Shown here: positions 9,842 to 21,041 of the stretch, in pieces | Layout of the letters: each line of letters opens with the position of its first letter | Position numbering within the stretch: position 1 is the first letter of the stretch | Assembly (NCBI RefSeq): GCF_021869535.1 | Contig: NW_026262744.1 | Location: forward strand, 434,001 to 498,000 | Source: Mytilus californianus | Lineage: Eukaryota; Mollusca; Bivalvia; Mytilida; Mytilidae | Direction of reading: 5' to 3' | DNA length: 64,000 nucleotides | Program-made: the position numbers and the translations under genes | The notes under the pieces: model-generated | Told to the model about the DNA's origin: nothing | Seen by the model: only the letters and a program-made list of their open reading frames with translations | The model's database searches: none

Positions 9842-11343
9842 ATTTATAAAGAATTTAACTGGTTTATATGAACGACATGAAATCATTTGTTGACCTGAAA
9901 TGGAATCCCTATGTGGAAATATAGGTTTTGTGTCTGAACCAGCATAACAATATGCTCAAGCCTGCGTTATAACACAAAAGGCCTGGAATTTCCTTTTATA
10001 TTCCATTTGACTTCCTCATGAGAGCTTGTTTTGTCATATGTTCCTGATCGTATCGAAAAAAGTTCAAAACCAGATGTGAAGGGATTCTTCAAATTCAGCT
10101 ATTTTTTTAAAAACTACAATCAAGTAACTAGGTTTGCCCAATCAATAATCAATTTTTGATGGCGGTTCGTAGAAACAATTCATACCGTATTAAAAGTTAA
10201 AAGTGCAAAATTTATGACGAAAGAATTATGACATAGCCATCCTAATATCAAACAATTGAGGATAATGAGACCTTGCAGAACTTAATGATGCCATCCAGAT
10301 GCAGTTATAAATTTAAATGATGCTTACAAATCTATCACAACAGTGATCTGTCAACAGGGGAAGATTTAGATTTTATTCTGATCCCTGTTTGCAGGAATAA
10401 TGACATGCTTGATACATTAAAGCGTTCATCACTGTTCGATATTAGCAATGAAAATAAACACAGACATGTGTACATAACAACAAAATAATCAACACATATC
10501 TGCAATTTGAGATGTTTGATTTTCTTTACTAGTCAAAAGAATGGCCACTTCAGCGCACGCAAAAGGAACAGGATCAATGAGCAATTTACACTTTATATTC
10601 CAGAACGATGATATGTTGCAATAAATTGCTGCAAAGCATAAAAACTCCTCCTCACCTTGGATTATGTATCAACGGATGGGGATATTTGGATTTTGAATTT
10701 CCAGATACGCTCGACTTCTATCTTAATTGACTAAGGTTGCAAATTTGTTTCATGTCGAAGGTCGATGGCGCTGTCAAAAGTGCTGAAAGTGTCGTTAAAC
10801 ATCAATCTCTCTATCTATCGACTTTTATACCGCAATGCGTACGAAAACAAAGTGCAATGCAATAAGGAATATGTGCATTTCAAAAGTTTATGAAATAGCT
10901 TACACGAATGCAACAGCAGCTTACGAGAACTCTTCGTAAAAATGGCAATTCTTTACCTAAACATGTTTATTGAATATGCGCATTATAAATTTATTGCAAG
11001 TCCTGGATTTCAAGAATTAGACGTTTTCAGAAATTGCAGAAGAAATATATGACCACAGGAATCCGGTCCGCGACACCAAACAAACGCAAATATACCCATG
11101 TTCCATCAGATTCAGAACCTACGAAGAAAAACAGCTAAACAAAGGAAGGTCGTCCATGTTCATTCATCCGACTCTGATAATCACAAACACTAAAAAAATG
11201 TTTTCGTGTTACGAAGAACAAAAAAAAAACCTCGGTTGTTTCCACATGTTGCACAGGTATTCTGCAATATGAGTTCTTGAAAGTGGATTTTATCACCTTG
11301 TAATATCTTACTGGTTGCTGAAAATTTCTGGAAATTAAATTAA
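9842..11343. other. non-coding; possible scrap of a SINE-B-like tail
   Basis: No gene recognised. Around 10765-10800, GTGCTGAAAGTGTCGTTAAA followed by CATCAATC resembles the 3' end of the tRNA-type SINE at 25807-26034 (AAAAGTGGCGTTAAAACAC). It may be a tail fragment of that family. The rest is AT-rich spacer. Confidence 0.35.
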
Positions 11344-11356
11344 GGTACAGTTTAAA

Positions 11357-11778
11357 TTGATTGATTGTTGGTTGCTTAACGTCCAGTGGCAAATATTTCA
11401 TGCATATTCAGGGCAAGAACAAATTAACAATAAATACAATAGGTAGGTTCTGTAATAGGGGCGTCCGGGATTAAGGTCGGAAAAATTTAGACATCACGGG
11501 AAATGAGAGTATATTGGATAGGGACAGAAATTTAGCCTGGCAACAGGTCACCTACGGACACCTCAAAGAGTTATTGCAAGGGTTTTTAACGTGCAAAGAG
11601 CGTGGTACTCTCTTTACACGAGGCATCGGATTTAACGTCCCCATTCTGACCGGACGTGGCTGCAAATTTGTACATCCCGCACAGCCAAACGGACGTCCCA
11701 CTTTAGCAAGGGTTTTACTGCCGGTCGGAGGAAGACCAATGGTGACCATACTTCTATTCCCCAGTCACCCTTGAGGTT
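11357..11778 (-). mobile_element. SINE-A, full length, with 13-bp target duplication
   Basis: Tail left, head right. It is flanked by GGTACAGTTTAAA at 11344-11356 and 11779-11791, identical. It belongs to the subgroup with GGGGCGTCCGGGATTAAGG in the tail half. It is close in sequence to the 43085 copy. Confidence 0.92.
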
Positions 11779-11791
11779 GGTACAGTTTAAA

Positions 11792-12254
11792 AATATGGCA
11801 ACTGGACAGAATAAATATTACAACATCAAACCTACCTAAAAGGGGGTTCTCTTTTGTTAAAATGAAGTTTTTTTTGTTTAAAAAAATGAAATTCATAATT
11901 GGTTAATGTGTCCCAGTTTACAAATAAACTGTATTCATTGTTATACATTTATAATTTGTTGTTCTAGTATGGCCTCTGGTTTAGGATTACACCTACTTCA
12001 CGTTTCTTCTTTTTCAATAATAACATTTTGGGACATGAATGAACAAAATTATTGCTTTTTGAGATGCTTGGGATATTAGTTTGTTGTAGTTGAATGCAAT
12101 TACGTAAGTGACAAAAGAAACATAGTCAGTCGGTACGCATAGTAACTGTTGTAGAAGAGTTTAAATGGGTTTTCAGGAAAGACATGCGACATATATTGTA
12201 TTTTGTTATCATTTGTTTTACAAGACGAAATAAAATTGTTTATATACCATTCAA
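11792..12254. other. spacer upstream of the C1q relic
   Basis: AT-rich; no splice acceptor or exon that would clearly join the C1q-like frame was identified. Confidence 0.4.
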
Positions 12255-12887
12255 ATGTATGTTTCAATGCCAATGACAGCTCAGACTTCAATCAGTGGAA
12301 CGGTGAGAGGCATAATAAAGTTTGACGACGTCAAGTTCAGTGTTGGAATCAATATTCTGTCCGCGTATAAAAGTACCGGGACATTTGTGGTTAAAGAGGA
12401 ACTATACATTTCAGTTTCAATCTACGAATGGTGCTCACTTCTTCATTTTCCTGAATGTTAATGTGATATCGACGACAGAGATTGGTTTTACCAGTAGTCC
12501 TCCTTCTGACGTGACCAATACCGGTACTGTTGTTGTAGTACTACAGTTACCATAGTATTTGGGTATCCTATCCTAGTAACTTTTATATGAAAGGCGGCCG
12601 ATGGTCGACTTTAAAATTGTAAAAATATTAACAAACACATATCAGTTCAAATCTTCGTCGATCCACAACCAATTATGATCAATACTTCATATTCCTGAAT
12701 GGTATTAGGATATCGGCGACAAGGATTGATTATACCAGTAGTCTCTCCTTCTACAATGCAACATACCAGTACTGTTGTTGTAGTACGACAGTTATATCAT
12801 AATGATATTCTGTGGGTTTACTTTCATAATATCTATAAAATAGTAAGCGGAGTATGGTCGACACTTACAATTTCAAAAAATAAATAA
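12255..12887 (+). pseudogene. C1q-domain (C1qDC) pseudogene with a partial second copy
   Basis: The first part (12255-12555) reads GTVRGIIKFDDVKFSVGINI, then YKSTGTFVVKEE-LYISVSI, and after a frame slip near 12424 NGAHFFIFLN and TNTGTVVVVLQL. The second part (about 12694-12887) repeats the end of the domain: VVVVRQL-HNDILWVYFHN, then SGVWSTLTISK and a stop. This order fits the C1q jelly-roll: an N-terminal F strand, G-x-F then GLY-x-x-S, LNG, a valine-rich strand, a ND-x-x-W/V strand and a final SG strand. C1q-domain proteins are secreted lectin-like recognition factors that are very numerous in bivalves. The intact gene would need a signal peptide, which is not seen. Frameshifts, a stop and the roughly 240-bp diverged internal duplication mark it as a broken gene. 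Confidence 0.5.
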
Positions 12888-13675
12888 ACAATTAACTTAC
12901 ATGAGTAAAACAATGTTTCTGTTTATGAACATTGTACTATCGTCTTTCTGTAGATACCAGTATGACTTCACAACCATAAAAATTTAATTTCATTATTATG
13001 AATTAAAAAAATTCTCATTACATACGGATTTATAGAATGAAAGGATTTTTTATTTTTGTTTTTGTATTGCTAGAAGACAGATTAACCTATATATCTAATT
13101 CATTTTGAGTTCAAACGATTTTTTAAATTTGTTTAATGATAATATCCCATTTGGGTCTGATTTTACATTTCTGTTTACTTTCTGTGTCATGGTTAGCTTT
13201 CTTATTTATATATTATTTGTTAAAAGCGTATGTGGTCACTAATTACAAAAAATGTATGTCAATATAATATTAATTATATTTCACATTTTTTTTTTATAAA
13301 AGGTACATAATACTTGATATTTACTGTGACTGGTGGCTTATTTTAGGGAATATGAATTTGTGTTCTACACCATGTAGTGGATGAGCACGAGTTGATTTTT
13401 ACATACAGCACTAGTAACAAATGTGAACATGTACCCTTGTCATCAGAAAGGGATACACCAATACATTGTTCATTGAGATATATAGTCTTGAACAAAAGAC
13501 TGATAAACAATATTCCACACTAAACTTACTGCAGTTATTAACAATCCAACTGTGCCATCAAGATTATTTAAGCAATAGACAGGTTGACTCAAAAAGGCAG
13601 AAGGAAAAACTTTTTTTTTACAAATTTCTTATTTTCTTTTAATACAACGACATTGTATTTTAATAGGTTCTGAAG
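12888..13675. other. non-coding stretch, nothing recognised
   Basis: AT-rich spacer with homopolymer A/T runs; no frame or repeat with clear borders. Confidence 0.5.
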
Positions 13676-13798
13676 CACGCCTCCGTGTACGGGAATTTCC
13701 CGCTGCAGTGAAGACCCATTGGTAGCCTTCGGTTGTTCTTTGGTCGGGTTGGTGTCTCTTTGACACATTCCCCATTTCCATTCTCAATTTTATCTTTT
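13676..13798. repeat. dispersed repeat, recalled from mussel DNA
   Basis: The block containing GACCCATTGGTAGCCTTCGG, TTGGTGTCTCTTTGACACAT and TCCCCATTTCCATTCTCAAT is one I recall as scattered widely in Mytilus sequences. Only one copy is present here, so nothing in the window itself proves repetition. A search against a mussel assembly would settle it. Confidence 0.35.
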
Positions 13799-14077
13799 CT
13801 TCATTAACATGTACTTGCAGTAGATTAATATATTCCTAAACGCAATTTAAAACAGGACGATTTTTTCTTATTGAAATCATGTTTGTGTATATTTATTAAT
13901 ATCTAAAATATATTTCTTTTTGAAGTACAACAGAACTAGAAAATTTCCAGAATCTGATGTGTGCATTAAAAAGGCATTCATCAAGACCTTAAACATATAA
14001 TGCCGGAACTTTTTTGGCAGCTTTAGATCATAATGGTCACATTGAAAGATTATTCTTGACAAATTAGGATCCGTGAG

Positions 14078-14455
14078 GTAAATAAAGGCAACAGAAGTAT
14101 ACCGCTGTTCGAAAGTCATAAATCGATTGAGAGTAAACAAATCCGGGATACAAACTAAAACTGAGGGAAACACATCAAATATAAGATGAAAACAACGAAA
14201 CAACAGAAATACTAAAAATCAACAATAAACCAAACGACAATGCAACACACACAGAAACAAACTATAAGATAACAATTGGCATTTTACTGACTTGGTACAG
14301 GTCATTTTAAGAAAAAAATAGTGGGTTGAACCTGGTTTTGTGGCTAGCCAAACCTCCCGCTTTCATGGCAATGTTAAAAAGAACACTAAAATGACAACAT
14401 CACACGACAGGACTACAATACAAATAAAAGAAAAAAAACATTCAGGATAGAGAAA
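14078..14455 (-). repeat. dispersed repeat R1, inverted relative to the copy at 18225
   Basis: About 375 bp that match 18225-18603 in the opposite orientation. Shared landmarks are AATAAAGGCAACAGAAGTAT, ACTGACTTGGTACAGGTCAT, AAAAAATAGTGGGTTGAACC and CCAAACCTCCCGC. The minus-strand frame at 13877-14203 is a by-product of the repeat. The two copies lie 4 kb apart and could pair as a hairpin. Confidence 0.75.
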
Positions 14456-14504
14456 TACACAAATCAACAATACAATAGAAAATTACGACATGCTTATAGT
14501 TATT

Positions 14505-14672
14505 AAAGGTACCAGGCTTATTATTTAATACACCAAACGCGTGTTTCTTCTACATAAGACTCACCAGTGCACTCATGTCAAAATAGTAAAGAAAGCTAAA
14601 CAAAGATGAAAATATTGATGACCCAAAATTTCAAAAAGTTGTGCCAAGTACGGCTAAGGTAAACACGGCTAA
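14505..14672 (+). repeat. dispersed repeat R2 (partner of 29868-29980)
   Basis: It contains AGGTACCAGGCTTATTATTT, CACCAAACGCGTGTTTCTTC and GTTGTGCCAAGTACGGCTAA. The last third reappears reverse-complemented near 29905-29975 (CCTTAGCCGTTTTTGGCACA). It is recalled as a common mussel repeat; in this window two partial copies support it. Confidence 0.6.
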
Positions 14673-16334
14673 TGTAAACACATCATTTATTTTGAAATTG
14701 TTTTCCCTTTTGCAATAGCTAATGCTTTATTCAAAATTGTTTAACAACTTTCTTTTATTTAAATTTACGAATCAATATTAATTTTTGTACTTAATGTATA
14801 ATACTTTCATGGTTTTGTCATTTCTTTTCTAAATCATAATTCAATTTTTTTTTGGTAATCCTTTTATGTATTTTACCAGGTATCAGAGTGTTTCAGAAAA
14901 AAGCAGCCGCTGGTCGGTAACACCATGTAAAACAATTGAAGATTATACCTATATACCTGAGGTTGTAAACGTGTTAAATGGACTTTTTCAAAGACTTCAG
15001 CGGTCAACGACAACATCGCCATTCAATTTTTGGCAAATGTCGAGGTGTTCTAGCTTTAACTTATCTAAACGTTTAAATATCGTAGTACTATCATGTCTAG
15101 TGAAAAATCGAACATCTCAGACGTTGAAATTCAAGACCAGCTAAGTTCTTCCAGTAGATATGAAAGATTGAGATTGATTGTCGATCAACTAGTCCAGCAA
15201 CTAGACACTGACGTCGCATTAAGTGACGACTCTAATACCCATCAAACAAATCATGAAGAATTTGACAATGAAAGTGAATTAAGATAAGATATTTTCAATA
15301 TAAAATCTAGGGCAGCACTAGATCAAAGAACACCTATCAATCCAATTTGGGTAGAGCTAGTACACACATTATGCCGAATAAAAGTTGTGCGTTTCATTTT
15401 CCCTGGTTGTCATACGTCACTGTGTACTTGTACATCGCGCACATTCAAACGACACTCAACTAATAGCAACAATTGTAACCGCTGATCGGAAGAAATACAA
15501 CGTTGCTCATTATATTTATTATTATTTCATTATGGTCGACCAAGGACCTCGTATCAGAAATCTACTAAAGTCCAGTCTCCTCCTCGTTCTCCAGAACAGA
15601 AAACGTCCCCAAAACGCCAGCAAATCGGTCTCCTTAGAGGTCTTATATTAGGAGGTCGCGGCATAGGGACTTGAAAACAATTGGTGATTGCATATTAATT
15701 GCTTTTCAAGCCTTTGTATGTACATAGATACAACATTATCTTTTAACTTTAATAAAAGGAAATTCAGGGTTGCACTAAAGAACATGTGTTAAGTGGAAGT
15801 AAAGGTTATACCAAGACAGACAGTCTTACGTAGTAGGAAAGCTGGTCCGTTTTATCAACAATACAGGGAATAATGTTGGTACAGTCATTGAGAGGTGTCA
15901 TGAATAGTTGCAAGCAAACGTTTTCAAAAGAATATCTGGTCAGTATTTAGAATCAGTCCAGATCCATATAAAAATGTTTCTGTGGATCCTTATGATCTAA
16001 CAAAAACTCAGAACATTCCTCTTTTCGATTAATGGAAGATTCTGAAAATAGGTTTGTTTTTTTCTAAAAAAAACTATAGTAATTACGATCTAAAATTTGT
16101 TCTAATTAATCTCCTTTGACTGTTTGTTAGATATTCACGCTTACGTGACTTGATTTGTGTTCACTCCATCTTTTAAAGTGAATTATTTTTCTATTCTTTA
16201 CACAATAATTCTTTAAAAGTTTTATGTTTGATGATGGTCGGCAGACCTCGCCGATATGTCCAATGACAAGTCCTTTTATAGCCGAGTATGGGATCCCAGG
16301 GATGAGAAGAAACCCGTTCTGGTAAACGATCAAA
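14673..16334. other. no clear gene; two overlapping short frames of unknown origin
   Basis: Plus-strand frames at 14866-15144 and 15093-15287 are open. The second, MSSEKSNISDVEIQDQLSSS, is acidic and low in complexity. They resemble a transposon accessory or gag-like N-terminus only in composition. A further stretch near 15545-15655 is rich in P, S and K codons and ends in GLLRGLILGGRG. None has a domain I can name. Confidence 0.3.
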
Positions 16335-16486
16335 GCAGCGGATCTCGTGGATCCTATTAACTATCGACCAATAAGTCTTTCCAGGTGTGTCTGTAATAAC
16401 ACTAGAACGGATGGTCAATGAACGCCTTGTTTGGTTCCTGGATCAAATTGGCTATGATCCAATATCCAGCGTGATTTCCGACAAGG
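16335..16486 (+). pseudogene. LINE (Jockey-like) reverse transcriptase scrap
   Basis: The frame reads DPINYRPISLSRC and, after a slip, ERMVNERLVWFLDQIGYDP then SSVISD. N-Y-R-P-I-S-L is the first conserved RT block of Jockey/I-type LINEs, and the next helix in that family is E-R-M-V-x-x-R-L. The normal continuation (QSGFR) is degraded and then lost where a SINE-A fragment begins. It is a different LINE lineage from that at 7841, judging by the RT block. Only about 50 codons remain. Confidence 0.65.
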
Positions 16487-16706
16487 CCGCACCTACGGAC
16501 CCCCTCAAAGAGTTGTTGCAAGGGTTCCAAACGTGCACAGATCATGACACTGTTTTACCAAGCGGCAACATATTTACCGTTCCCATTATGACAGAACGTG
16601 GCTGCAAATTAGTACATCTCGCACAGTCAAACAGTAAGGGTTTTACTGCCGGTCGGAGGAAGACCAATGGTGACGATACTTCTATTCCCTAGTCACCCTT
16701 AGTGGT
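16487..16706 (-). mobile_element. SINE-A fragment (head half), diverged
   Basis: It runs from GCACCTACGGACCCC to the head complement (CTAGTCACCCTTAGTGG). The tail half is absent and a block of about 20 bp before AAGGGTTTTACTGCC is lost. It has many substitutions, so it is among the older copies. Confidence 0.8.
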
Positions 16707-17541
16707 AGGGAAAGAAATAAACGACATTTTGAAAGTTTACGACTAGTGCGTATGAAGATGAGGAAATTGCAGATGAGAAATAGAATTTATTGCTTCAGAA
16801 GGATGATGCAAACACGGCGGAGTTTTTCTTCTCTCTATTTATTACCCTTATCCTCACGTTCTGGCAATAAGAAAATATGGGTGAAACCTCGAGAGACAGA
16901 TATTTATAAAAATATTTCAAACTGAACATCAAATGATTGGTACCAAAATATTCGAATGTCCCAGCAAATATTCCATCATATGTGGGATCAAATGGCACCA
17001 CTCATTCAAAAACGAGTAGCAAAGTTGAGATGCCGTGTACCTGTCGTGAAACGTGTCAAGGTTAACAAGTGGCATTATACGACCAACATAGAATTGCGGA
17101 CTTAAGGCAATCTTCTTGAATTAAATCGCGGAACAAATAAATCCAAAACAAACTGACAAAGGAATGGCTAAGCAATGAAAGGTCTACAGACAAACAAAAG
17201 TACACAACACAGATCATAGAAAACGACATGAGCCACCACCCAAAAGATGTAACCTTAGTACTACCAATGACAAAACTATTTTACATTACCATGTGTGTCG
17301 TTTGAGACTAATCGCTATTAACTTCAAACTTGTAATAAAGTCAGGACGTTATTGAATGTAGTCGTGTGTGCCAATTACCTGATTATCTAAACACATTGAA
17401 GACACTGAATTTAATCGCTTGAATAGAAAAATTGGTCATAAAAATTACCGAATACAGTAGATGTCAAAAATTTATGTAGAAAAATATATCTATAGCTATA
17501 ATTTGTCAGTCAATATAATTCTGTCTCCTATTTTACCAATG
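16707..17541. other. non-coding stretch, nothing recognised
   Basis: There is a minus-strand frame at 16795-17001 without any recognisable domain. The rest is spacer. Confidence 0.45.
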
Positions 17542-17968
17542 CCCCCAAGGGTGATTGGGGAATAGAAATATGGTCACCATTGGTTTTCCTCCGACCGGCG
17601 GTAAAACCCTCGCTAAAGTGGGGCGTCCGTTTGGCTGTGCGGGATGTACAAGTTCGCAGTCACGTCCGGTCAGAATGGGGACGTTAAATCCGATGCCTCG
17701 TTTAAAGAGAGTGCCACGTTCTTTGCACTTAAAGAACCCTTGCAACAACTCTTTGAGGGGTCCGTAGGTGGCCTGTTGCAAGGCTAAATTTCTGTCCTTA
17801 TCCAATTTACCTTCATTTTTCCGTGGCAGTCCAAATTTCCCCGCCCTTCATCTCGGACGGCCTCTATTACATGACCTACCTATTGTATTCAATGTTAACT
17901 TGTTCTCGTCCTGAATATGCATGAAATATTTGCCACTGGACGGTAAGCAAACAACAATCATCAATCAA
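17542..17968 (+). mobile_element. SINE-A, full length, minor subgroup
   Basis: Head at 17542 (GCCCCCAAGGGTGATTGG), AATC tail ending at 17968. It shares AATTCGCAG-type changes (AGTTCGCAGTCACGTCC), GGCGGTAAAACC and GGTGGCCTGTTGC with the copy at 39315, so the two form a separate subgroup. No convincing flanking duplication was found. Confidence 0.88.
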
Positions 17969-18224
17969 CCTATTTATCATTATCTTCTTTATATATACTA
18001 CGACTGAAGACTCGTGTATTGGATTACCCATAACCTATTAATTACTTCCACCATGATAAGAGTACCATGAAGAAAACTCAAATACTTGGAATTGGTATTA
18101 ATGATATGGCGTTCTATTCGTGGTAAGACTATTGTACACTGCATGGACCCGACTTCGAGCTTTAAAGGACTCAAGGTGTAAGGCACTACACTTTTATTGA
18201 ATTTTATGCCTAGTACCTTTTGTT
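17969..18224. other. short spacer
   Basis: No feature recognised. Confidence 0.4.
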
Positions 18225-18603
18225 AGCTATTATTCGTGTGTTTCTTTGTCCTATATGTTCTCCCATTTATTTGTATTGTGGTCCTGTCATGTGATGTTGT
18301 CGTTTTGGTGTTGTGTTTGACGTTGCCATAAAAGCGGGAGGTTTGGCATGCCACAAAACCAGGTTCAACCCACCATTTTTTTCTTAAAATGTCCTGTACC
18401 AAGTCAGGAAAATGGCCATTGTTATATTATAGTTCGTTTCTGTGTGTGTTACATTTTAATGTTGTGTTTTTGTTGTGTCGTTGTTCTCCTCTTATATTTG
18501 ATGCGTTTCCCTCAGTTTTAGTTTGTAACCCGGATTTGTTTTTATCTCTATCGATTTATGAGTTTTCGAACAGCGGTATACTACTGTTGCCTTTATTTAA
18601 CTC
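18225..18603 (+). repeat. dispersed repeat R1
   Basis: Reverse-complement partner of 14078-14455, sharing GGCATGCCACAAAACCAGGT, CCTGTACCAAGTCAGG and GTTTGTAACCCGGATTTGTT. I recall this block as frequent in mussel DNA. Confidence 0.75.
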
Positions 18604-18872
18604 TACCTTGAAGTGTTAATTAATGTGCGATCATTACGTCATATCCCTGTTACATCGTCCGTGCCAGTAGGCTATGTAGTTCACCACCTTGTTGTTCAAA
18701 ATATTTTTGTCCAGCAGTTATTTTGTCGTTGCTAGTACTCGAGTAAATTAATTCCTCAAGTAAACAGTTTTGTCTTCAGGTAAATGTGATGCTTAGATAT
18801 GGCTCTAAATGTGCACCTGCATTTAGGTTACATGTCCTGTCGTCTAACAATTTAATCTTAGCTAACTACCAA

Positions 18873-19640
18873 CGGTACGTCTATCACTGCTAAGGAGTTC
18901 TTAGTGCACTAAGGACGTATACTATGCCACTAAGGACTAGATGGGGTGCTGTTACATGTATTATTTTTCCATATCAAGTTTGAGATTGATATTGAATGCA
19001 TAAATAAACGAGTTTTTAAGCATTTTTTAAGCACGTGCCCATTTTTCTTTGATATGCCGAAAATCAGTGAACCGATTGACACGTGCCATATAACATAACA
19101 ACTGAATAAACAATCATAATCTTTATATTTTAAGTAATTAACAATTGTATCGAAAAGAATAATGCTTAATAATTTATAATTAAATGTGTTGTTCTTATTT
19201 GCAATGATTAAAAGGACAAATAATTTTATTTATTTTTTATTTATTTCTCGACAAAGTTATTTGCCATTTGAGCACGACTTTGATGTGCGCCAACTAATAA
19301 GTTAAGAGTGTGGCCAGCTTGTTAAATGTTTATGTAAGAGCATGGAAGTAAACACAACAGATAGCAGGATTCCCGTGTAATCAGTTATGTAATTTGACAC
19401 GTGTCTAACGGTTCATTGATTTTCGGCATATCAAAGAAAAACAGGCACGTGTCTAAACAATGTTGAATAACTCATTTATTTGTGATTATTTTTCTATAAA
19501 ACTTGAAATTTATGCAGTAAAAATCAATATCTACAATAATATGAAAAAACATTACATGTAATAGCACCCCATCTAGTCCTTATTGGCATATCATAAGTCT
19601 TAGTGCACTAAGGACTCCTTAACAGTGTTTAGAGTCACCC
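18873..19640. mobile_element. 768-bp foldback DNA element with 9-bp target duplication
   Basis: The ends are inverted copies: left CGGTACGTCTATCACTGCTA, right (other strand) GGGTGACTCTAAACACTGTT. Both then run into AAGGAG, a CTTAGTGCACTAAG palindrome and GGACTAGATGGGGTGCT. Pairing goes on inward for over 200 bp (a block with GATATGCCGAAAATCA occurs on both arms, about 19052 and, inverted, 19412), so most of the element folds back. The 9-bp repeat AACTACCAA flanks it at 18864-18872 and 19641-19649. A 9-bp duplication with long inverted ends fits Mutator-like elements. There is no transposase. Confidence 0.82.
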
Positions 19641-19649
19641 AACTACCAA

Positions 19650-19937
19650 TGACGAAATTACTTTTTTTTTATCTGATTGACCTTGACATCAAATACTGTT
19701 ACCCGCATCCGGCTCACTCTAGTACGGCGTAACCCGCCCAATATCATAACAGTTTGAAAATGTATTAATATATGACCTTCTGTTAATTTTGGGCTGAATC
19801 CAATATTCTGTTTGGTAAGTGCCGGATACATTGAAGGTGTCAAAATCACACAGGTTATTTTTAGATAATTTTGTCGTTAGTAGTAAGCAAATACTATGAT
19901 TAAATATGTAGGAGAATGCTGATGAATTAACTTCAAA
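19650..19937. other. spacer
   Basis: No feature recognised; a minus-strand frame (19658-19849) has no domain. Confidence 0.4.
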
Positions 19938-20068
19938 AGAGGGACGAAAGATACCAGAGGGACATTCAAACTCTTAGATCAAAAAACAAACTGACAACGC
20001 CATGGCCAAAAATAAAAAGACAAACAGACAATAATAGTACAGATGACACAACATAGAAAACTAAGGAC
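19938..20068 (+). repeat. dispersed repeat Rep-M, left part (split by the LTR element)
   Basis: It contains GAGGGACGAAAGATACCAGA, CTGACAACGCCATGGCC and ACAACATAGAAAACTAAGGA. It matches 54473-54589 and the first half of 60623-60848, and is inverted in 27723-27945. In the uninterrupted copy at 60623 the text runs straight on into AGCAACACGAACCCC. Here that second half is found only at 23652, after the LTR element. Confidence 0.8.
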
Positions 20069-20070
20069 TA

Positions 20071-21041
20071 TATTGTGATAGATATTTGACATAAATTTTG
20101 GATATAGATGACGTTACAATTATTCCTTTGATTTTATGTTTCAAATGTGTCAGATAAGTACTTTAATAAACTATTAAACATATCTGTTCTATAAAACTTC
20201 GGCTGATGCCAGACTGACCTCCAGTTGTATGTCTGGCAGAGTTTAACATAAGGTCTTAGAAGTTAGACAGCGGTCAACCTGCGTCAGCAACTTTATTTAT
20301 AACTCATAAAGCATACATTCTTTTGTTTGTTGCAATCAGTTAAGGGTTACTAGGACATTCAGAAATTAGTATATAAACTGATCAAGCCGCTATAATATTA
20401 ATAGCGAGTTTCTTGATATTCTAGGTGAGTCTCTTGATTTTGAAAACAATTTAGATTTTAAATTATTTTTCTTTTAATTTTATTTTGGAAAAGAATAAAT
20501 AAAGTTTATAAGTAACTAATATTTTAATTCAAAGGTTGAATTCAACAGTAATTATTATTGTTATTATTTGATATTTAATTTGAATTGTTTGTAGTATTTT
20601 ATTATTGTTTTCAATTTATTTTGACATTCAAACTTTGTACTTTGAAATTATATTGTAATTATTTCAATGTTTTCTTTATTAAAAGAATAGCGAGTTTCTT
20701 GATATTCTAGAATAGCGAGTTTCTTGATGTTCTAGTTTGGTTTTCTTTCCTGTTGTTGTTCCCGGCCTGCCTCTACATCGGCAACAACGCCCGGCCTGCC
20801 TTTACATCGGCAGCAATGCCATACACCATCAAAGGCATTGTTCTAAGCTAGTTTCTCCCGAACATGTAAAAATCAGAACCAGCTCTCACAGATGTAGTTC
20901 GTCTGTTGAGAGTCTGAGGGAAAAGAACAGTAAGCAGACCATGTTACATTACGCAAATATCAACCAACTTCTTATTACAATATATGGTAGTCATTCTTCT
21001 TATTACAATAATTGGTGGAAACCGGGCTTCTTATTACAATA
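20071..21041 (+). repeat. 5' LTR
   Basis: It starts TATTGTGATAGATATTTGAC. Its 3' end is a ladder of TTATTACAATA copies ending at 20982, 21010, 21041 and 21070, so the exact border is uncertain. TATTGT at the start mirrors ACAATA at the end. Internal landmarks are a TATA-like TAGTATATAAACTG (about 20370), followed ~30 bp later by TAATAGCGAG; three copies of AGCGAGTTTCTTGATRTTCT (about 20402, 20689, 20714); and a doubled CCGGCCTGCCTYTACATCGG (20762, 20790). Confidence 0.75.
20370..20384 (+). promoter_or_regulatory. TATA-like promoter in the 5' LTR
   Basis: TAGTATATAAACTGA, repeated at the equivalent place in the 3' LTR (about 22987). The position inside the LTR, followed by AGCCGCTATAATATTAATAG, suits an LTR promoter. 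This is inferred from sequence only. Confidence 0.4.

Noticed and set aside
13877..14203. 108-codon minus-strand frame
   Set aside because: It lies largely on dispersed repeat R1, whose inverted copy at 18225 has a comparable chance frame.
14866..15287. Pair of plus-strand frames with acidic, serine-rich content
   Set aside because: Low complexity and no domain. A gag-like or transposon origin was considered but cannot be supported.
17527..17975. CCTATTT on both sides of the 17542 SINE-A as target duplication
   Set aside because: The left copy lies 8 bp away from the SINE head, so it does not abut the element; probably coincidence in AT-rich DNA.
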